From positions 142,195 through 206,194 of the forward strand of contig NZ_FUZT01000011.1 of NCBI RefSeq assembly GCF_900167445.1: a DNA stretch of 64,000 nt, given 5' to 3'. Each line of letters starts with the position of its first letter. Positions within the stretch are counted from its first letter, which is position 1. Below the pieces are notes generated by a model. The model was not told where the DNA came from and ran no database searches. It was given only the letters and a program-made list of their open reading frames with translations. The DNA comes from Maledivibacter halophilus. Lineage in GTDB: Bacteria; Bacillota; Clostridia; Peptostreptococcales; Caminicellaceae. The position numbers and the translations under genes were made by a program. Shown piece by piece: positions 25,731 through 34,748 of the stretch.

Positions 25731-26536
25731 TATTTTAACTCCCTTCTTGTTTCATCAACAAACTTTTGTAATTCTACCAATTGTTCTTCTGTAAAATTAA
25801 CATGATGACATGCAGATAAATCTTCAAAGTATTTAATACCATATCCTTTGATTGTATTCATAACAATTGCATTGCCTTTCCCTTTTTGCTTTAAGCAATT
25901 CTCAATGGCTTTATCTATTTCTTCAATATTATTACCATTAATTTCTTGTGTATAGAAGCTAAAATTCTCTAATATATTTTTAAATTTGAAATCACAACTA
26001 ATATGACTAGTAAATCCATCTACTTGCTTTTTATTATCATCAATTATTATTATTAAATTATCTAATTTTTTATTGGCAGCAAATTGTAATGCTTCAAATA
26101 CCTGCCCTTCATTACATTCGCCATCTCCAATAATACAATAGACATTTCCTTTCTTACCTTGTACTTTTAAACCATAGGCCATTCCGCAAGCTTCTGAAAT
26201 TCCTTGTCCTAAAGAACCTGTTGTACATTCTACTCCAGGTGTACGTGTACGGTCTGGATGACTTGGTAAAATCGTACCATCTTCATTTAATGTACATATA
26301 TGTTCCTTAGGAATATACCCTAACAAACATAAGGACGCATAATATGATGGTCCAGCGTGTCCCTTTGATAATACAAAATAATCTTCTTTTCGTTTATATT
26401 TACCAAAAATAGTAGCAATTGCTTCAACAATAGAAAATGCTCCGCCAATGTGCCCATCTTTTCTTTTAATAAACATCTCACAGGTTAAAGCACGTATTTC
26501 CCTTGAAAAACGTCTCAAATCTTTATTTCCCTTCAT
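25730..26536 (-). CDS. Transketolase, N-terminal subunit (cassette 1)
   Basis: A 268-residue TPP-binding half of split transketolase. It has the substrate histidine in LSKGHAGPSYYA, the sequence TGSLGQGISEACGMAYG, and the TPP/Mg motif GDGECNEGQVFEA ending in IIDDNK. I used the ATG at 26534-26536 because GGGAGGA lies 5 bases upstream; the gene overlaps the end of the alcohol dehydrogenase by 14 bases. Works with the following gene. Confidence 0.9.
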   Translation of the reverse strand: MKGNKDLRRFSREIRALTCEMFIKRKDGHIGGAFSIVEAIATIFGKYKRKEDYFVLSKGHAGPSYYASLCLLGYIPKEHICTLNEDGTILPSHPDRTRTPGVECTTGSLGQGISEACGMAYGLKVQGKKGNVYCIIGDGECNEGQVFEALQFAANKKLDNLIIIIDDNKKQVDGFTSHISCDFKFKNILENFSFYTQEINGNNIEEIDKAIENCLKQKGKGNAIVMNTIKGYGIKYFEDLSACHHVNFTEEQLVELQKFVDETRRELK

Positions 26537-27725
26537 AAAATCCTCCCTGTATCGCATTATTGTAAATAGTAATAATATCTTCTTTTAATAAAGGTTTAAA
26601 ATGGCCAATTGTAGTAGATCCCAATAAACAATTATTAGCCATTTGTTCAATATCTGCTTCATTTAATACTAGCCCCAATTCATCAATGGAAGTAGGCATT
26701 CCAACTTCTTTAAAGAAATTATTTAAAGCTTCAATACCCTTTAATGCTGTTTCTTCTATATCAAAATAGTTTGCTTCTACTTTCATTACCTCAACAGCAA
26801 ATCTAAAAAATCTTTCTAAATTTGTTTTATATACATATTTTGCCCATGTTGCCCATAAAGCAGTTAATCCACAGCCATGTATTACATCAAATAAACCACT
26901 TAATTCATGTTCCAATCTGTGTGTTGCCCAATCACTTATCCTGCCAGTTTCTAGCAAACCATTGTGAGATAAACTACCAGCCCACATTAAATTTGCTCTT
27001 GCTTCATAATCACAAGGATCTTTTTTAGCTGCTTTAATAGCCTCCATTACTGTAATTAATAAACCTTCGGACATACGATCAATTAGTTCTGTATTTGAAG
27101 TAGTGCAAGTAAAATAACGTTCTAAGGTATGCATTAAAATATCACAGCCACCACTAAGCATTTGTATTTTTGGTAATGTAAATGTGGATATTGGATCCAT
27201 AATAGCAAATCTAGGACGAATTTTATCAGAGTCATAGGCACGCTTTAATTTTTGCTCATCAATTGTTAATATAACGGAACAGCTTGCCTCACTTCCTGAG
27301 CCTGCAATTGTTGATATTACTCCTACTGGAAAACAACTGTCAACTTCTTTATTCCCATATAAAACATCAATAATATTAATATCACTAGCTGCTTCAATAG
27401 CAATGCCTTTAGCAGTATCAATAGCACTACCACCACCTATTGCTAATAAAAAATCAACATTCTTTTCCTTCACAATGGCAGCCGCTTTTTTTACTTGTGA
27501 TACACAAGGATTAGACTGTACTCCATCATAAATTACATAATCTAACCCAGCATCCTTTAATGATTCTTTAACTAAATCTAAAGTGCCATTTTCTTTTAGG
27601 TAATCACCACCATATACAACCATGACACAATTTGCTTTTTCATTCTTACAAGCCTCTCCCACTTGTTTTATACTATCTTTACCAAAAATAATTTTAGTTG
27701 GATTATTATATACAAAATTATCCAT
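26523..27725 (-). CDS. Iron-containing alcohol dehydrogenase (cassette 1)
   Basis: A 400-residue type III alcohol dehydrogenase, BdhA/YqhD-like. NAD(P) motif is AIGGGSAIDTAKG. Metal-site residues appear in GGCDILMHTLERY and LEHELSGLFDVIHGCGL. It starts a few bases after the aldolase gene. In a fermenting cell it likely reduces an aldehyde released by the aldolase or transketolase and so recycles NADH. The exact aldehyde is unknown. Confidence 0.88.
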   Translation of the reverse strand: MDNFVYNNPTKIIFGKDSIKQVGEACKNEKANCVMVVYGGDYLKENGTLDLVKESLKDAGLDYVIYDGVQSNPCVSQVKKAAAIVKEKNVDFLLAIGGGSAIDTAKGIAIEAASDINIIDVLYGNKEVDSCFPVGVISTIAGSGSEASCSVILTIDEQKLKRAYDSDKIRPRFAIMDPISTFTLPKIQMLSGGCDILMHTLERYFTCTTSNTELIDRMSEGLLITVMEAIKAAKKDPCDYEARANLMWAGSLSHNGLLETGRISDWATHRLEHELSGLFDVIHGCGLTALWATWAKYVYKTNLERFFRFAVEVMKVEANYFDIEETALKGIEALNNFFKEVGMPTSIDELGLVLNEADIEQMANNCLLGSTTIGHFKPLLKEDIITIYNNAIQGGFYEGK

Positions 27726-27728
27726 AAT

Positions 27729-28595
27729 CTACCTCCTGTAACAATTTGCTTTATTAATACAGTTAAATAAAGTCATTTTATGTGTAATTACCTTTTTGGC
27801 CTCTATTACTGCATCTTCAAATACATCTGGTGTCCAAAAACAATTTTTTTCATTTAATGTTTTTTTAACATTTGAAAAAAATGCTCTACGATAATCGCTT
27901 GCAATATTTACTTTGCAAATACCATTTAAGCAAGCCCCTGCAATTTCTTCATCCTTATTTGAAGATCCTCCATGTAATACTAAAGGATGTGAAGTTTTTG
28001 TATTAATATCTTTTAATATATCTAGCCTTAGTTTTGGAACCATCCCTTCTGGATAAATCCCATGGGCAGTTCCAATTGCAATTGCTAAAGAATCTACACC
28101 AGTTCTACTAATAAAGTCTAATACCTCTTCTGGTTGTGTATAAGTTACTTTTTCTACTCCACCTTCCACACTATCGTTCAAAGCTCCTATTGTACCAATT
28201 TCACCTTCTACAGAAACACCTACGCAATGAGCAATTTCTGCCACCTTTTTAGAAATAGCAATATTGTCTTCATATGGTAATTGAGAGCCATCAATCATAA
28301 CAGATGTAAAACCACATCTAATTGCACGGATACAATCTTCTAAAGTCTTCCCATGGTCTAAATGAAGTACGCATGGAACTGGACTTTTCATTAGTCGTTT
28401 AATTACAAATTCAAAAAATTCATCTGTTACATATTGAAATTCAGGCGGTGCTAATTCTACAATGACAGGTGCATTATTTTCTTCTGCTGCTTCTATTACA
28501 CACTTAAATAATAAGCTGTCACAAATATTAAATGCCCCAACAGCAAAATTATTATCTTTTGCCACTTTCAATAACTCTTTCATATTCATTAACAC
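27729..28595 (-). CDS. Class II (zinc) ketose-bisphosphate aldolase family protein (cassette 1)
   Basis: A 288-residue TIM-barrel aldolase. Zinc and catalytic residues are visible in CVLHLDHGKT, SVEGEIGTIG, AIGTAHGIYPEG and LVLHGGSS. It starts at a GTG with GAGGAGG 8 bases upstream. It is the first gene of cassette 1. The signature GTAHGxYPEGxxPKL is shared with the aldolase of cassette 2 and differs from the GTSHGAYK of ordinary fructose-bisphosphate aldolase, which hints at a different ketose substrate. Confidence 0.88.
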   Translation of the reverse strand: MLMNMKELLKVAKDNNFAVGAFNICDSLLFKCVIEAAEENNAPVIVELAPPEFQYVTDEFFEFVIKRLMKSPVPCVLHLDHGKTLEDCIRAIRCGFTSVMIDGSQLPYEDNIAISKKVAEIAHCVGVSVEGEIGTIGALNDSVEGGVEKVTYTQPEEVLDFISRTGVDSLAIAIGTAHGIYPEGMVPKLRLDILKDINTKTSHPLVLHGGSSNKDEEIAGACLNGICKVNIASDYRRAFFSNVKKTLNEKNCFWTPDVFEDAVIEAKKVITHKMTLFNCINKANCYRR

Positions 28596-29019
28596 GTTAC
28601 TTACCTCCTCTTTAAATCAAGTAATATTTTTTAATATTCTTGACTAAATTTTTATAATTTCTAATAGATTATTTCAGTAAACATTCTAAATTCTACGTAA
28701 AATATCTATTTTTATCCTCAATTAATAAAGATAGCACTTATATTTTTTATAAACAATGGCTCTGCTCATTTTATAATATTAGTAGAGCCTCTTTCTAGCA
28801 GGATTAAATTCCAAGTTTCTTAGCTTGACATATTGCCAATCCTCTTAAATTAATTACATATATATAATAAAACAAATTTAAAACTGAAAACGGATTTGTT
28901 GAAAATTTAAAATGTAATTCCCCTTTTTAAACACTAATTCACTACTTTTTTTGTAACATAAACAAAAAACAATGTTCTTTTATACTAAAATAATAATGGG
29001 TTAATATTTTTATTTTAAA
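28596..29019. other. Leader region of cassette 1
   Basis: About 420 bp without a gene. It contains a hairpin (28758-28766 with 28781-28789) that would lie in the 5' leader of the aldolase mRNA, and AT-rich DNA where the promoter must be. I found no convincing sigma-54 (-24/-12) site. Confidence 0.45.
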
Positions 29020-29160
29020 TGTATGGATTGTCAACCCTTTTAAAGACACTTTTTTCTCAACCATTAATATTCTAGAGAAGATAACTTAGTAATCCGTAAA
29101 TTCTGTGGTCATTACACTAGTTTACATAATTAAATCTGATGTATCTAAGCTCAAGATATT
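29020..29160 (-). pseudogene. IS3-family orfB tail, decayed
   Basis: Minus-strand pieces such as FNYVN, NDHRIYGLLSYLL and EKKVSLK match position by position the IS3 transposase tail at 52704-53084 (FDYVNYYNNHRIHGLL), but with stops and a frameshift. Together with the orfA piece at 29280-29540 it marks a collapsed copy of the same insertion sequence. Confidence 0.6.
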
Positions 29161-29211
29161 TTAGAATATAAAAAGCATTAAGGTAACAGAACTTAAAAAC
29201 ATATATACACT

Positions 29212-29252
29212 AAAAAATCCTGAATTCACTCAATTAGAATTCAGGATTTTTT
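29212..29252. terminator. Strong bidirectional terminator
   Basis: A perfect 16-bp stem, aaaaaatcctgaattc (29212-29227) with gaattcaggatttttt (29237-29252), and a 9-base loop, with T-runs on both strands. It lies downstream of cassette 2, beyond the IS fragment. Two related hairpins occur at 55424-55461 and 61497-61536. Confidence 0.8.
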
Positions 29253-29279
29253 GCTACTTGTTTTCCATTTGCTGACCTT

Positions 29280-29540
29280 TTAAAGCTTTTGATTTCCATG
29301 TAGATAATTTGATTTATGTATGCCTGTTTCATTTGAAAGTTTAGTTACTAAATAATTTTCTGGGGGCAGCATTCGTTTTATCAATCTTTGTTTTTCTTCT
29401 ATTGAATATCTTTTATTGTTTTTTGCTATAAGTTTAATCTCCTTCTTTACTTTGTTGGATAATATCATTAATTCTTTCCTACGACAACTATCTTCCCACA
29501 GGAGGGTAACAAAAAAGCTAGCACAACAGATTGATCTCAT
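29280..29540 (-). pseudogene. IS3-family orfA-like fragment
   Basis: 86 codons containing KRYSIEEKQRLIKRMLPPEN and KLSNETGIHKSN, the helix-turn-helix region of an IS3-type OrfA. The C-terminus ends abruptly. With the orfB tail just downstream this is an internally deleted insertion sequence between the two sugar cassettes. Confidence 0.55.
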
Positions 29541-29560
29541 TTTTCAAATATGATTTTGTA

Positions 29561-30679
29561 TTAGTACAACTTTCTGTAAATATTCAATATGTTTTCTCTT
29601 GAAAAATGTACATAATTATTTGCTAATAATCTTTGCTGTGATGCAATTACACTGTCTGTAAACAATTCAATTTCCTCTGTTTTCATACCATATTCTCTTA
29701 ATTTTTTCTTTTTTAATAATTTGCCTAATAAAGAATCAAGGGCATCATATACATCTAATACATCATCTATTTCAAGAAGTTTAATGAATAGAGAATTCAA
29801 TTTTTCAATTTTTCCTTGTGGCTTTAATTCATTGTATACTTTAAATACTTCCGTAAAAAATTGATAATTTGCTTCTCCATGTGGCACATGATAATTCCCA
29901 CCTAATGGATATGAAAGGGCATGTACAGCTCCTGTTCCTGCATTTCCAAATGCAATCCCTGCATAATTACTGGCTATAAGAAAGTCTTCAATAATTTCTA
30001 ATCTATACTCTATTCCTTTTTGTAATATTTTTTTATAGCCATTTATAATTAATCTAATAGCATTAATACTAAATATTTCTGTATAATTATTTGACTTTGG
30101 TGATACAAAGGATTCCACCCCATGAATTAAAGCATCGATTGAGCTGTAAACAAAAAATTTATATGGAAGGCCCTTAATAAGCTCCGGTATTAATACTGCA
30201 TAATCTGCATATAATTCATCGACTGCCAATCCCATTTTTGTTTTCTTTTCCTTTATTTCTGCAATAGAAATATTGGTTACTTCACTTCCTGTTCCACAGG
30301 TTGTAGGAACTATAATTAATTTCTTTTCTTTAATTATTGGTATCTTCTTTTCAAATAAATCAGTTGACTTATTTACATTCTTTAAAGTTAATAATTTAGC
30401 AATATCAACTAAAGAACCTCCGCCAACTGCAATTATTCTCTTATATTTATTATGATCAATTGAATTAATTATTTTGTCAATCAGTTCGTTTGAAGGCTCA
30501 CCTTTACCGAAATTGTCCCTAAATAAAAAATCACAATCTAGGCTTAATGTCTTCATAAACGATTCATATAAAGATTTTTTTGTGAATATTAAATCATCTT
30601 TTCCTATTTTAAATTCCCCAGTAAAATCATTAAATCTACTGTATTTATAAATTTCAGGCTTAATACTAAGGGCCTTCAT
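29561..30679 (-). CDS. 4-hydroxybutyrate dehydrogenase-like iron alcohol dehydrogenase
   Basis: A 372-residue type III dehydrogenase closely resembling from memory the Clostridium kluyveri 4-hydroxybutyrate dehydrogenase in length and motifs: IAVGGGSLVDIAKL, VPTTCGTGSEVTN, YSSIDALIHGVES, GTGAVHALSYPLGGNYHVPHGEAN. That family reduces succinate semialdehyde. In this operon, with iolC and an aldolase, malonate semialdehyde would be a natural substrate, giving 3-hydroxypropionate and regenerating NAD. That substrate is inference. It is the last gene of cassette 2. Confidence 0.85.
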   Translation of the reverse strand: MKALSIKPEIYKYSRFNDFTGEFKIGKDDLIFTKKSLYESFMKTLSLDCDFLFRDNFGKGEPSNELIDKIINSIDHNKYKRIIAVGGGSLVDIAKLLTLKNVNKSTDLFEKKIPIIKEKKLIIVPTTCGTGSEVTNISIAEIKEKKTKMGLAVDELYADYAVLIPELIKGLPYKFFVYSSIDALIHGVESFVSPKSNNYTEIFSINAIRLIINGYKKILQKGIEYRLEIIEDFLIASNYAGIAFGNAGTGAVHALSYPLGGNYHVPHGEANYQFFTEVFKVYNELKPQGKIEKLNSLFIKLLEIDDVLDVYDALDSLLGKLLKKKKLREYGMKTEEIELFTDSVIASQQRLLANNYVHFSRENILNIYRKLY

Positions 30680-30726
30680 TTACAACCAACTCCTATTTTA
30701 AATTTTAAATTGGCGAATTATAATTC

Positions 30727-31557
30727 CTATTTTAATGTGTCTAAATCTATCCAATCAATATCTGAATAAGTTTTATTTTCTCCTACCATACTCCATACAA
30801 GGGTATAGTTTTTAGTTCCAACCCCGGAATGGATTGACCAGCTTGGACTTATGGCTGCCTGTTCATTTCTCATAACAATATGTCGTGTTTCACCAGGCTC
30901 ACCCATTAATTGAAACACAATCCCATCATCATCCATATCAAAATAGAAATAAACTTCCATCCTTCTATCGTGAAGATGACAAGGCATGGTATTCCATACA
31001 TTATTAGGTTCTAATATTGTCATACCCATAAGAAGCTGACAGCTTTCACATACGCTAGGATCAATATATTTTACAATCCTTCTTGCATTTGATTGGGCAA
31101 TATCACCGGATTTTACAATTTCAGCTTTATCTATATCAATTTTCACTGTTGGATATTTTTTGTGGGCAGGTGCACTGTTAAAATAAAATTTAGCCGACTT
31201 ATTAGAATCAATACTTTTGAAAACTACATCTTTTATTCCCTTTCCTACATATAAGCCATCCTTATGTTTTAATTTGTATACCTCTCCATCTAATATAACT
31301 TCACCTTCAGCACCAATATTAATGATTCCTAGCTCTCTCCCTTGTAAGAAATAATCAGCACCAATTTCTTTTCCTGCTTCTAATTTAAGCTCTTCTTTTA
31401 CTGGAAATGCTCCCCCAGTTATTATTCTATCAGTAAAGCTGTAAACTAATTTTACCTCATCAATATTAAATAAATCTGTCATTAAAAATTCATCTCTTAG
31501 TCTTTTTGTATCATATAATTTTACATCCTTTGGATTTGAAGCGTGTCTAATTTCCAT
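30727..31557 (-). CDS. kduI: 5-keto-4-deoxyuronate isomerase
   Basis: A 276-residue cupin-type isomerase. The zinc ligands are in NTMPCHLHDRRMEVYFYF (two His and Glu) and SWSIHSGVGT (His). Length and both motifs fit KduI. Known function is 5-keto-4-deoxyuronate to 2,5-diketo-3-deoxygluconate, and some members isomerise hexuronates. No kduD or uronate lyase is nearby, so here it may act on an uncommon sugar acid of the pathway. It lies between the transketolase pair and the last dehydrogenase. Confidence 0.9.
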   Translation of the reverse strand: MEIRHASNPKDVKLYDTKRLRDEFLMTDLFNIDEVKLVYSFTDRIITGGAFPVKEELKLEAGKEIGADYFLQGRELGIINIGAEGEVILDGEVYKLKHKDGLYVGKGIKDVVFKSIDSNKSAKFYFNSAPAHKKYPTVKIDIDKAEIVKSGDIAQSNARRIVKYIDPSVCESCQLLMGMTILEPNNVWNTMPCHLHDRRMEVYFYFDMDDDGIVFQLMGEPGETRHIVMRNEQAAISPSWSIHSGVGTKNYTLVWSMVGENKTYSDIDWIDLDTLK

Positions 31558-31609
31558 TTCTATCTCTCCCTAATATTTATATAATTTATTTTCTAACCCT
31601 TTGATAACA

Positions 31610-32578
31610 CTACTTTTTTCTTGATATAGCTCTTTTGGCCTTTTTCATGATATTTTTGTAAGTCATATTATATTCTTTCTTTAAGTATTCCACATCTCCT
31701 ACTTGTCCATATCTATCAAAGACACCGATTCTTTCCAAAGGCACTAGTTCATTTTCACATAAAACTTCAGCTACTGCAGAGCCCAGTCCATTGATCACAC
31801 TATGATTCTCAGCAGTTACAATTGCTCCAGTTTCTTTAGCTGCTTTTACAACTGAGTCCTCATCTAAGGGTTTAAGTGTGAACATATTTAAAACTCTTGC
31901 TTTTATCCCTTCTTTTTCAAGCTTTTCTGCTGCTTTTAATGATTCATCAACCATTATTCCAGAACAAATTATAGTAATGTCCTCTCCTTCCTTCAATTTA
32001 ACAGCCTTACCTATTTCAAAGGTTGAATCAGCCCCATAAATTTTAATTGCATTTTTTCTCAAAAGCCTTATATAAAAAACACCATAAAGATCCATAGTTT
32101 GCTTCATTATATCCTTTAGCATAGTTGTGTCTACTGGCTCTAAAATAGTTATATTGGGTATATTTCTCATTATACCCATATCCTCAAAGGGCATATGGGT
32201 TCCCCCATTATAAGCCGCAGTTATTCCAGGGTCACTTCCCATGATCCTAACATTGGCTTTTGCATATCCACAGGATAAGAAAACCTGGTCATAGGCTCTC
32301 CTGCTGGCAAAAGGAGCAAATGTATGGGCAAAGGGAATCTTTCCAGTTAATGATAGTCCCGCAGCTGTCCCAATCATGTTTGCCTCCTGTATACCTAAAT
32401 CAAAGGCCCTTTCAGGATAGGCTTTTAAAAAGAGTTTAGTTCCCATTGATCCCATTAAATCAGCGTCAAGTACAACTAGTCTTTCGTCTTGCCCAGCTAT
32501 TTCTATTAATGTTTCACAGTAGGCATCCCTCATAAATTTATCTTCTATAATTCTTTCCTTTACCAAAGAAGCCTTCAT
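31610..32578 (-). CDS. Transketolase, C-terminal subunit (cassette 2)
   Basis: A 322-residue subunit homologous to the one at 24765-25730. It has DLGIQEANM with the catalytic glutamate, the loop TFAPFASRRAYDQ, and YNGGTHMPFEDMG. The start codon follows immediately after the stop of the N-terminal subunit. The two cassettes clearly differ in sequence, so they are not a recent duplication. Confidence 0.9.
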   Translation of the reverse strand: MKASLVKERIIEDKFMRDAYCETLIEIAGQDERLVVLDADLMGSMGTKLFLKAYPERAFDLGIQEANMIGTAAGLSLTGKIPFAHTFAPFASRRAYDQVFLSCGYAKANVRIMGSDPGITAAYNGGTHMPFEDMGIMRNIPNITILEPVDTTMLKDIMKQTMDLYGVFYIRLLRKNAIKIYGADSTFEIGKAVKLKEGEDITIICSGIMVDESLKAAEKLEKEGIKARVLNMFTLKPLDEDSVVKAAKETGAIVTAENHSVINGLGSAVAEVLCENELVPLERIGVFDRYGQVGDVEYLKKEYNMTYKNIMKKAKRAISRKK

Positions 32579-33433
32579 CTAATTAGCCATCCTTTCCAAA
32601 GCACTTAATTCATTTTCTAGATCAGCTAATGCTTCATTTACTTGGTCGTCATTTACTGTCATATGATGATTATTTAAAATTTTTTCTGCAAATAAGCATC
32701 CTTTACCCTTAATAGTGTTAAGTACAATTACCGATGGCTTATCCTTAACATCTTTTGCTTTTTCTATAGCATTATATATCTCTTCAATACTCCCTCCATC
32801 TATTTCCTGGGAATGCCAGTTAAAGGTTTTAAGTTTAGCTTTAATATCTCCTAAATCATTTATATCCTTTGTATATCCATCAAGCTGCTGTTTATTATTA
32901 TCTACAAACATTATTAGATTTCCAAGTTTAAGCTGAGAAGCTGACAATATAGCTTCCCATACCTGGCCCTCCTGCATTTCTCCATCACCGACAACTAAAT
33001 ACACATAGCTATCTCTTTCATCCATTTTATTACCTAGTGCTATTCCAACTGCTGCTGAAGCTCCTTGTCCAAGTGAGCCTGTTGTCATATCTATTCCAGG
33101 AGTCAAATTTCTATCACAATGACTAGGAAGCATTGTTCCATTTTGATTTAGGGTTGCCAACTTATCAATAGGGAAATAACCTTTCAAGGCAAGAGCTGAA
33201 TATATTGAAGGACCAGCATGTCCCTTTGAACATATGAACCAATCTCTATTATCCCATTTAGGTTCCTTAGGACGTATATTCATAATTTCACCATAAAGGA
33301 CACTTAAAGTATCAACAATTGACATTGCTCCTCCTATATGACCAAAACCGCGTTTGCCAATCTGTTTTAATGTTTCAATTCTTATTCTTGCAGCAAATTT
33401 TTGCAACTCAACAATTTTATATTTATCAATCAT
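32579..33433 (-). CDS. Transketolase, N-terminal subunit (cassette 2)
   Basis: A 284-residue TPP-binding subunit with CSKGHAGPSIYSALAL, MTTGSLGQGASAAVGIALG, GDGEMQEGQVWEA and MFVDNNK. It has the same order and junction style as cassette 1. It partners with the following C-terminal subunit. Confidence 0.9.
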   Translation of the reverse strand: MIDKYKIVELQKFAARIRIETLKQIGKRGFGHIGGAMSIVDTLSVLYGEIMNIRPKEPKWDNRDWFICSKGHAGPSIYSALALKGYFPIDKLATLNQNGTMLPSHCDRNLTPGIDMTTGSLGQGASAAVGIALGNKMDERDSYVYLVVGDGEMQEGQVWEAILSASQLKLGNLIMFVDNNKQQLDGYTKDINDLGDIKAKLKTFNWHSQEIDGGSIEEIYNAIEKAKDVKDKPSVIVLNTIKGKGCLFAEKILNNHHMTVNDDQVNEALADLENELSALERMAN

Positions 33434-33480
33434 TATTTACCTCCAGTTTGTATATATTGTTTTTTTATATACTAATCATT

Positions 33481-34635
33481 TTATTCCCATAAACTTTTAT
33501 ATATTTGAACAATATCTTCTTTAGTAGGCTGTTTTCTAGTATTTGCTGGGCTGCCGCTTGCCAGTGCATCCTCTGCCATTTTTTCAATATTAGCAAAAAA
33601 CTCATCTTTATTAATACCATATTCCTTTAAAGTTGGTATATTAATATCCCTGCATAGGCTTTCTACTTCATCTACTAAGCTTTTGGAAGCCTCAGTATCA
33701 GTTATTCCCTTATGATACAAATTTATTTTCTTTGCAATATCAGCAAAATATGAAGGCCCACCCTCTACTACAAACTTTAAGCATTTTACAATTAGCATTG
33801 CATTTGAAATTCCATGGGGAACATGAAACAAAGCTCCAATAGGTCTGCTCATCCCATGAATTATAGTCACTGATGAATTATTAAAGGCAATGCCAGCCTC
33901 TAACGCTCCAAGGGCCATTTCTTCTCTAGCCTTTAAATCATCCCCATTCTTATAAGCCTTTCTTAAATACTTAAAAATACGCTCAGCTGCAGATAATGCA
34001 AATGTATCTGACAAGGGATTGGCAAGCTTTGATGTATATGCTTCAATAGCATGGGTTAATGCATCAATTCCTGTGGCTGCAGTAACATGGGGAGGTACGG
34101 TTTTTGTCATTTGAGAATCAATGATTGCTAAAGCTGGAATAAGGCTTGGTCCCTTTAATAGCATTTTTATATCATTTTTAGTATCCAGTATAATAGTAAA
34201 TTGTGTAGCCTCGGAACCTGTGCCTGCTGTTGTAGGTATAGCAACAAGGGGTGGCGGACAGTTTTCTATTATCCTACCCATGTATTCAGTAATATGACCC
34301 TGATTTGTAACCATAGCTCCTATAGCCTTCATTGCGTCTATGGGGCTTCCCCCACCTAGAGCAATTAAAAAGTCACATTTCGTATTTATATATATTTCTA
34401 AACCTTCCTCAACCATCACATCTGTTGGTTCACTATCAACTTTACTATAAACTTCATATTTTATATCTGCATCCTCAAGTACCTTCCTAAGTATTGACAA
34501 GTTACCTATCTTACCCATAATGCTATCTGTTACTATCAAAGCTTTTTTCCCTAAATCCTTAAAATACACTCCACTTTCCTTAATTGCATTATCACCAAAT
34601 ATTACCTGCTTTGGAGTAAAAACTTTAAATGCCAC
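33481..34635 (-). CDS. Iron-containing alcohol dehydrogenase (cassette 2)
   Basis: A 384-residue type III alcohol dehydrogenase with ALGGGSPIDAMKA, AIPTTAGTGSEATQF, the metal residues GIDALTHAIEAY and IIHGMSRPIGALFHVPHG. The start is taken as GTG at 34633-34635 with AAGGAAGG 6 bases upstream; a longer frame adds 28 residues without family likeness. It resembles propanediol/butanol-type dehydrogenases and probably reduces a short aldehyde from the aldolase or transketolase step. Confidence 0.87.
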   Translation of the reverse strand: MAFKVFTPKQVIFGDNAIKESGVYFKDLGKKALIVTDSIMGKIGNLSILRKVLEDADIKYEVYSKVDSEPTDVMVEEGLEIYINTKCDFLIALGGGSPIDAMKAIGAMVTNQGHITEYMGRIIENCPPPLVAIPTTAGTGSEATQFTIILDTKNDIKMLLKGPSLIPALAIIDSQMTKTVPPHVTAATGIDALTHAIEAYTSKLANPLSDTFALSAAERIFKYLRKAYKNGDDLKAREEMALGALEAGIAFNNSSVTIIHGMSRPIGALFHVPHGISNAMLIVKCLKFVVEGGPSYFADIAKKINLYHKGITDTEASKSLVDEVESLCRDINIPTLKEYGINKDEFFANIEKMAEDALASGSPANTRKQPTKEDIVQIYKSLWE

Positions 34636-34686
34636 TATGCATCCTTCCTTTCTTAAGAAATAATAAAGCCTATCATCTGAAGAGGA

Positions 34687-34711
34687 GGGGAATGAAAGAT
34701 TTTCATTCCCC
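34687..34711. other. Stem-loop inside cassette 2 between aldolase and dehydrogenase genes
   Basis: ggggaatgaaa (34687-34697) and tttcattcccc (34701-34711) form a perfect 11-bp stem with a 3-base loop. No T-run follows on the minus strand, so it looks more like an mRNA processing or stability element than a terminator. Confidence 0.55.
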
Positions 34712-34748
34712 TTAATCAAATTATGTATGAAATTTTTTTACACATCAT

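Noticed and set aside
18579..28595. Classical tagatose-6-phosphate pathway
   Set aside because: An RpiB/LacAB-like isomerase and an aldolase are present, but no LacC-type kinase and no LacD; transketolase and Fe-ADH are not part of that pathway.
28820..28860. Possible sigma-54 promoter for cassette 1 (ttggcaatatgtcaagc on the minus strand)
   Set aside because: The GG to GC spacing is 11 instead of 10 bases and the -12 element is poor. The regulator also lacks the GAFTGA loop.
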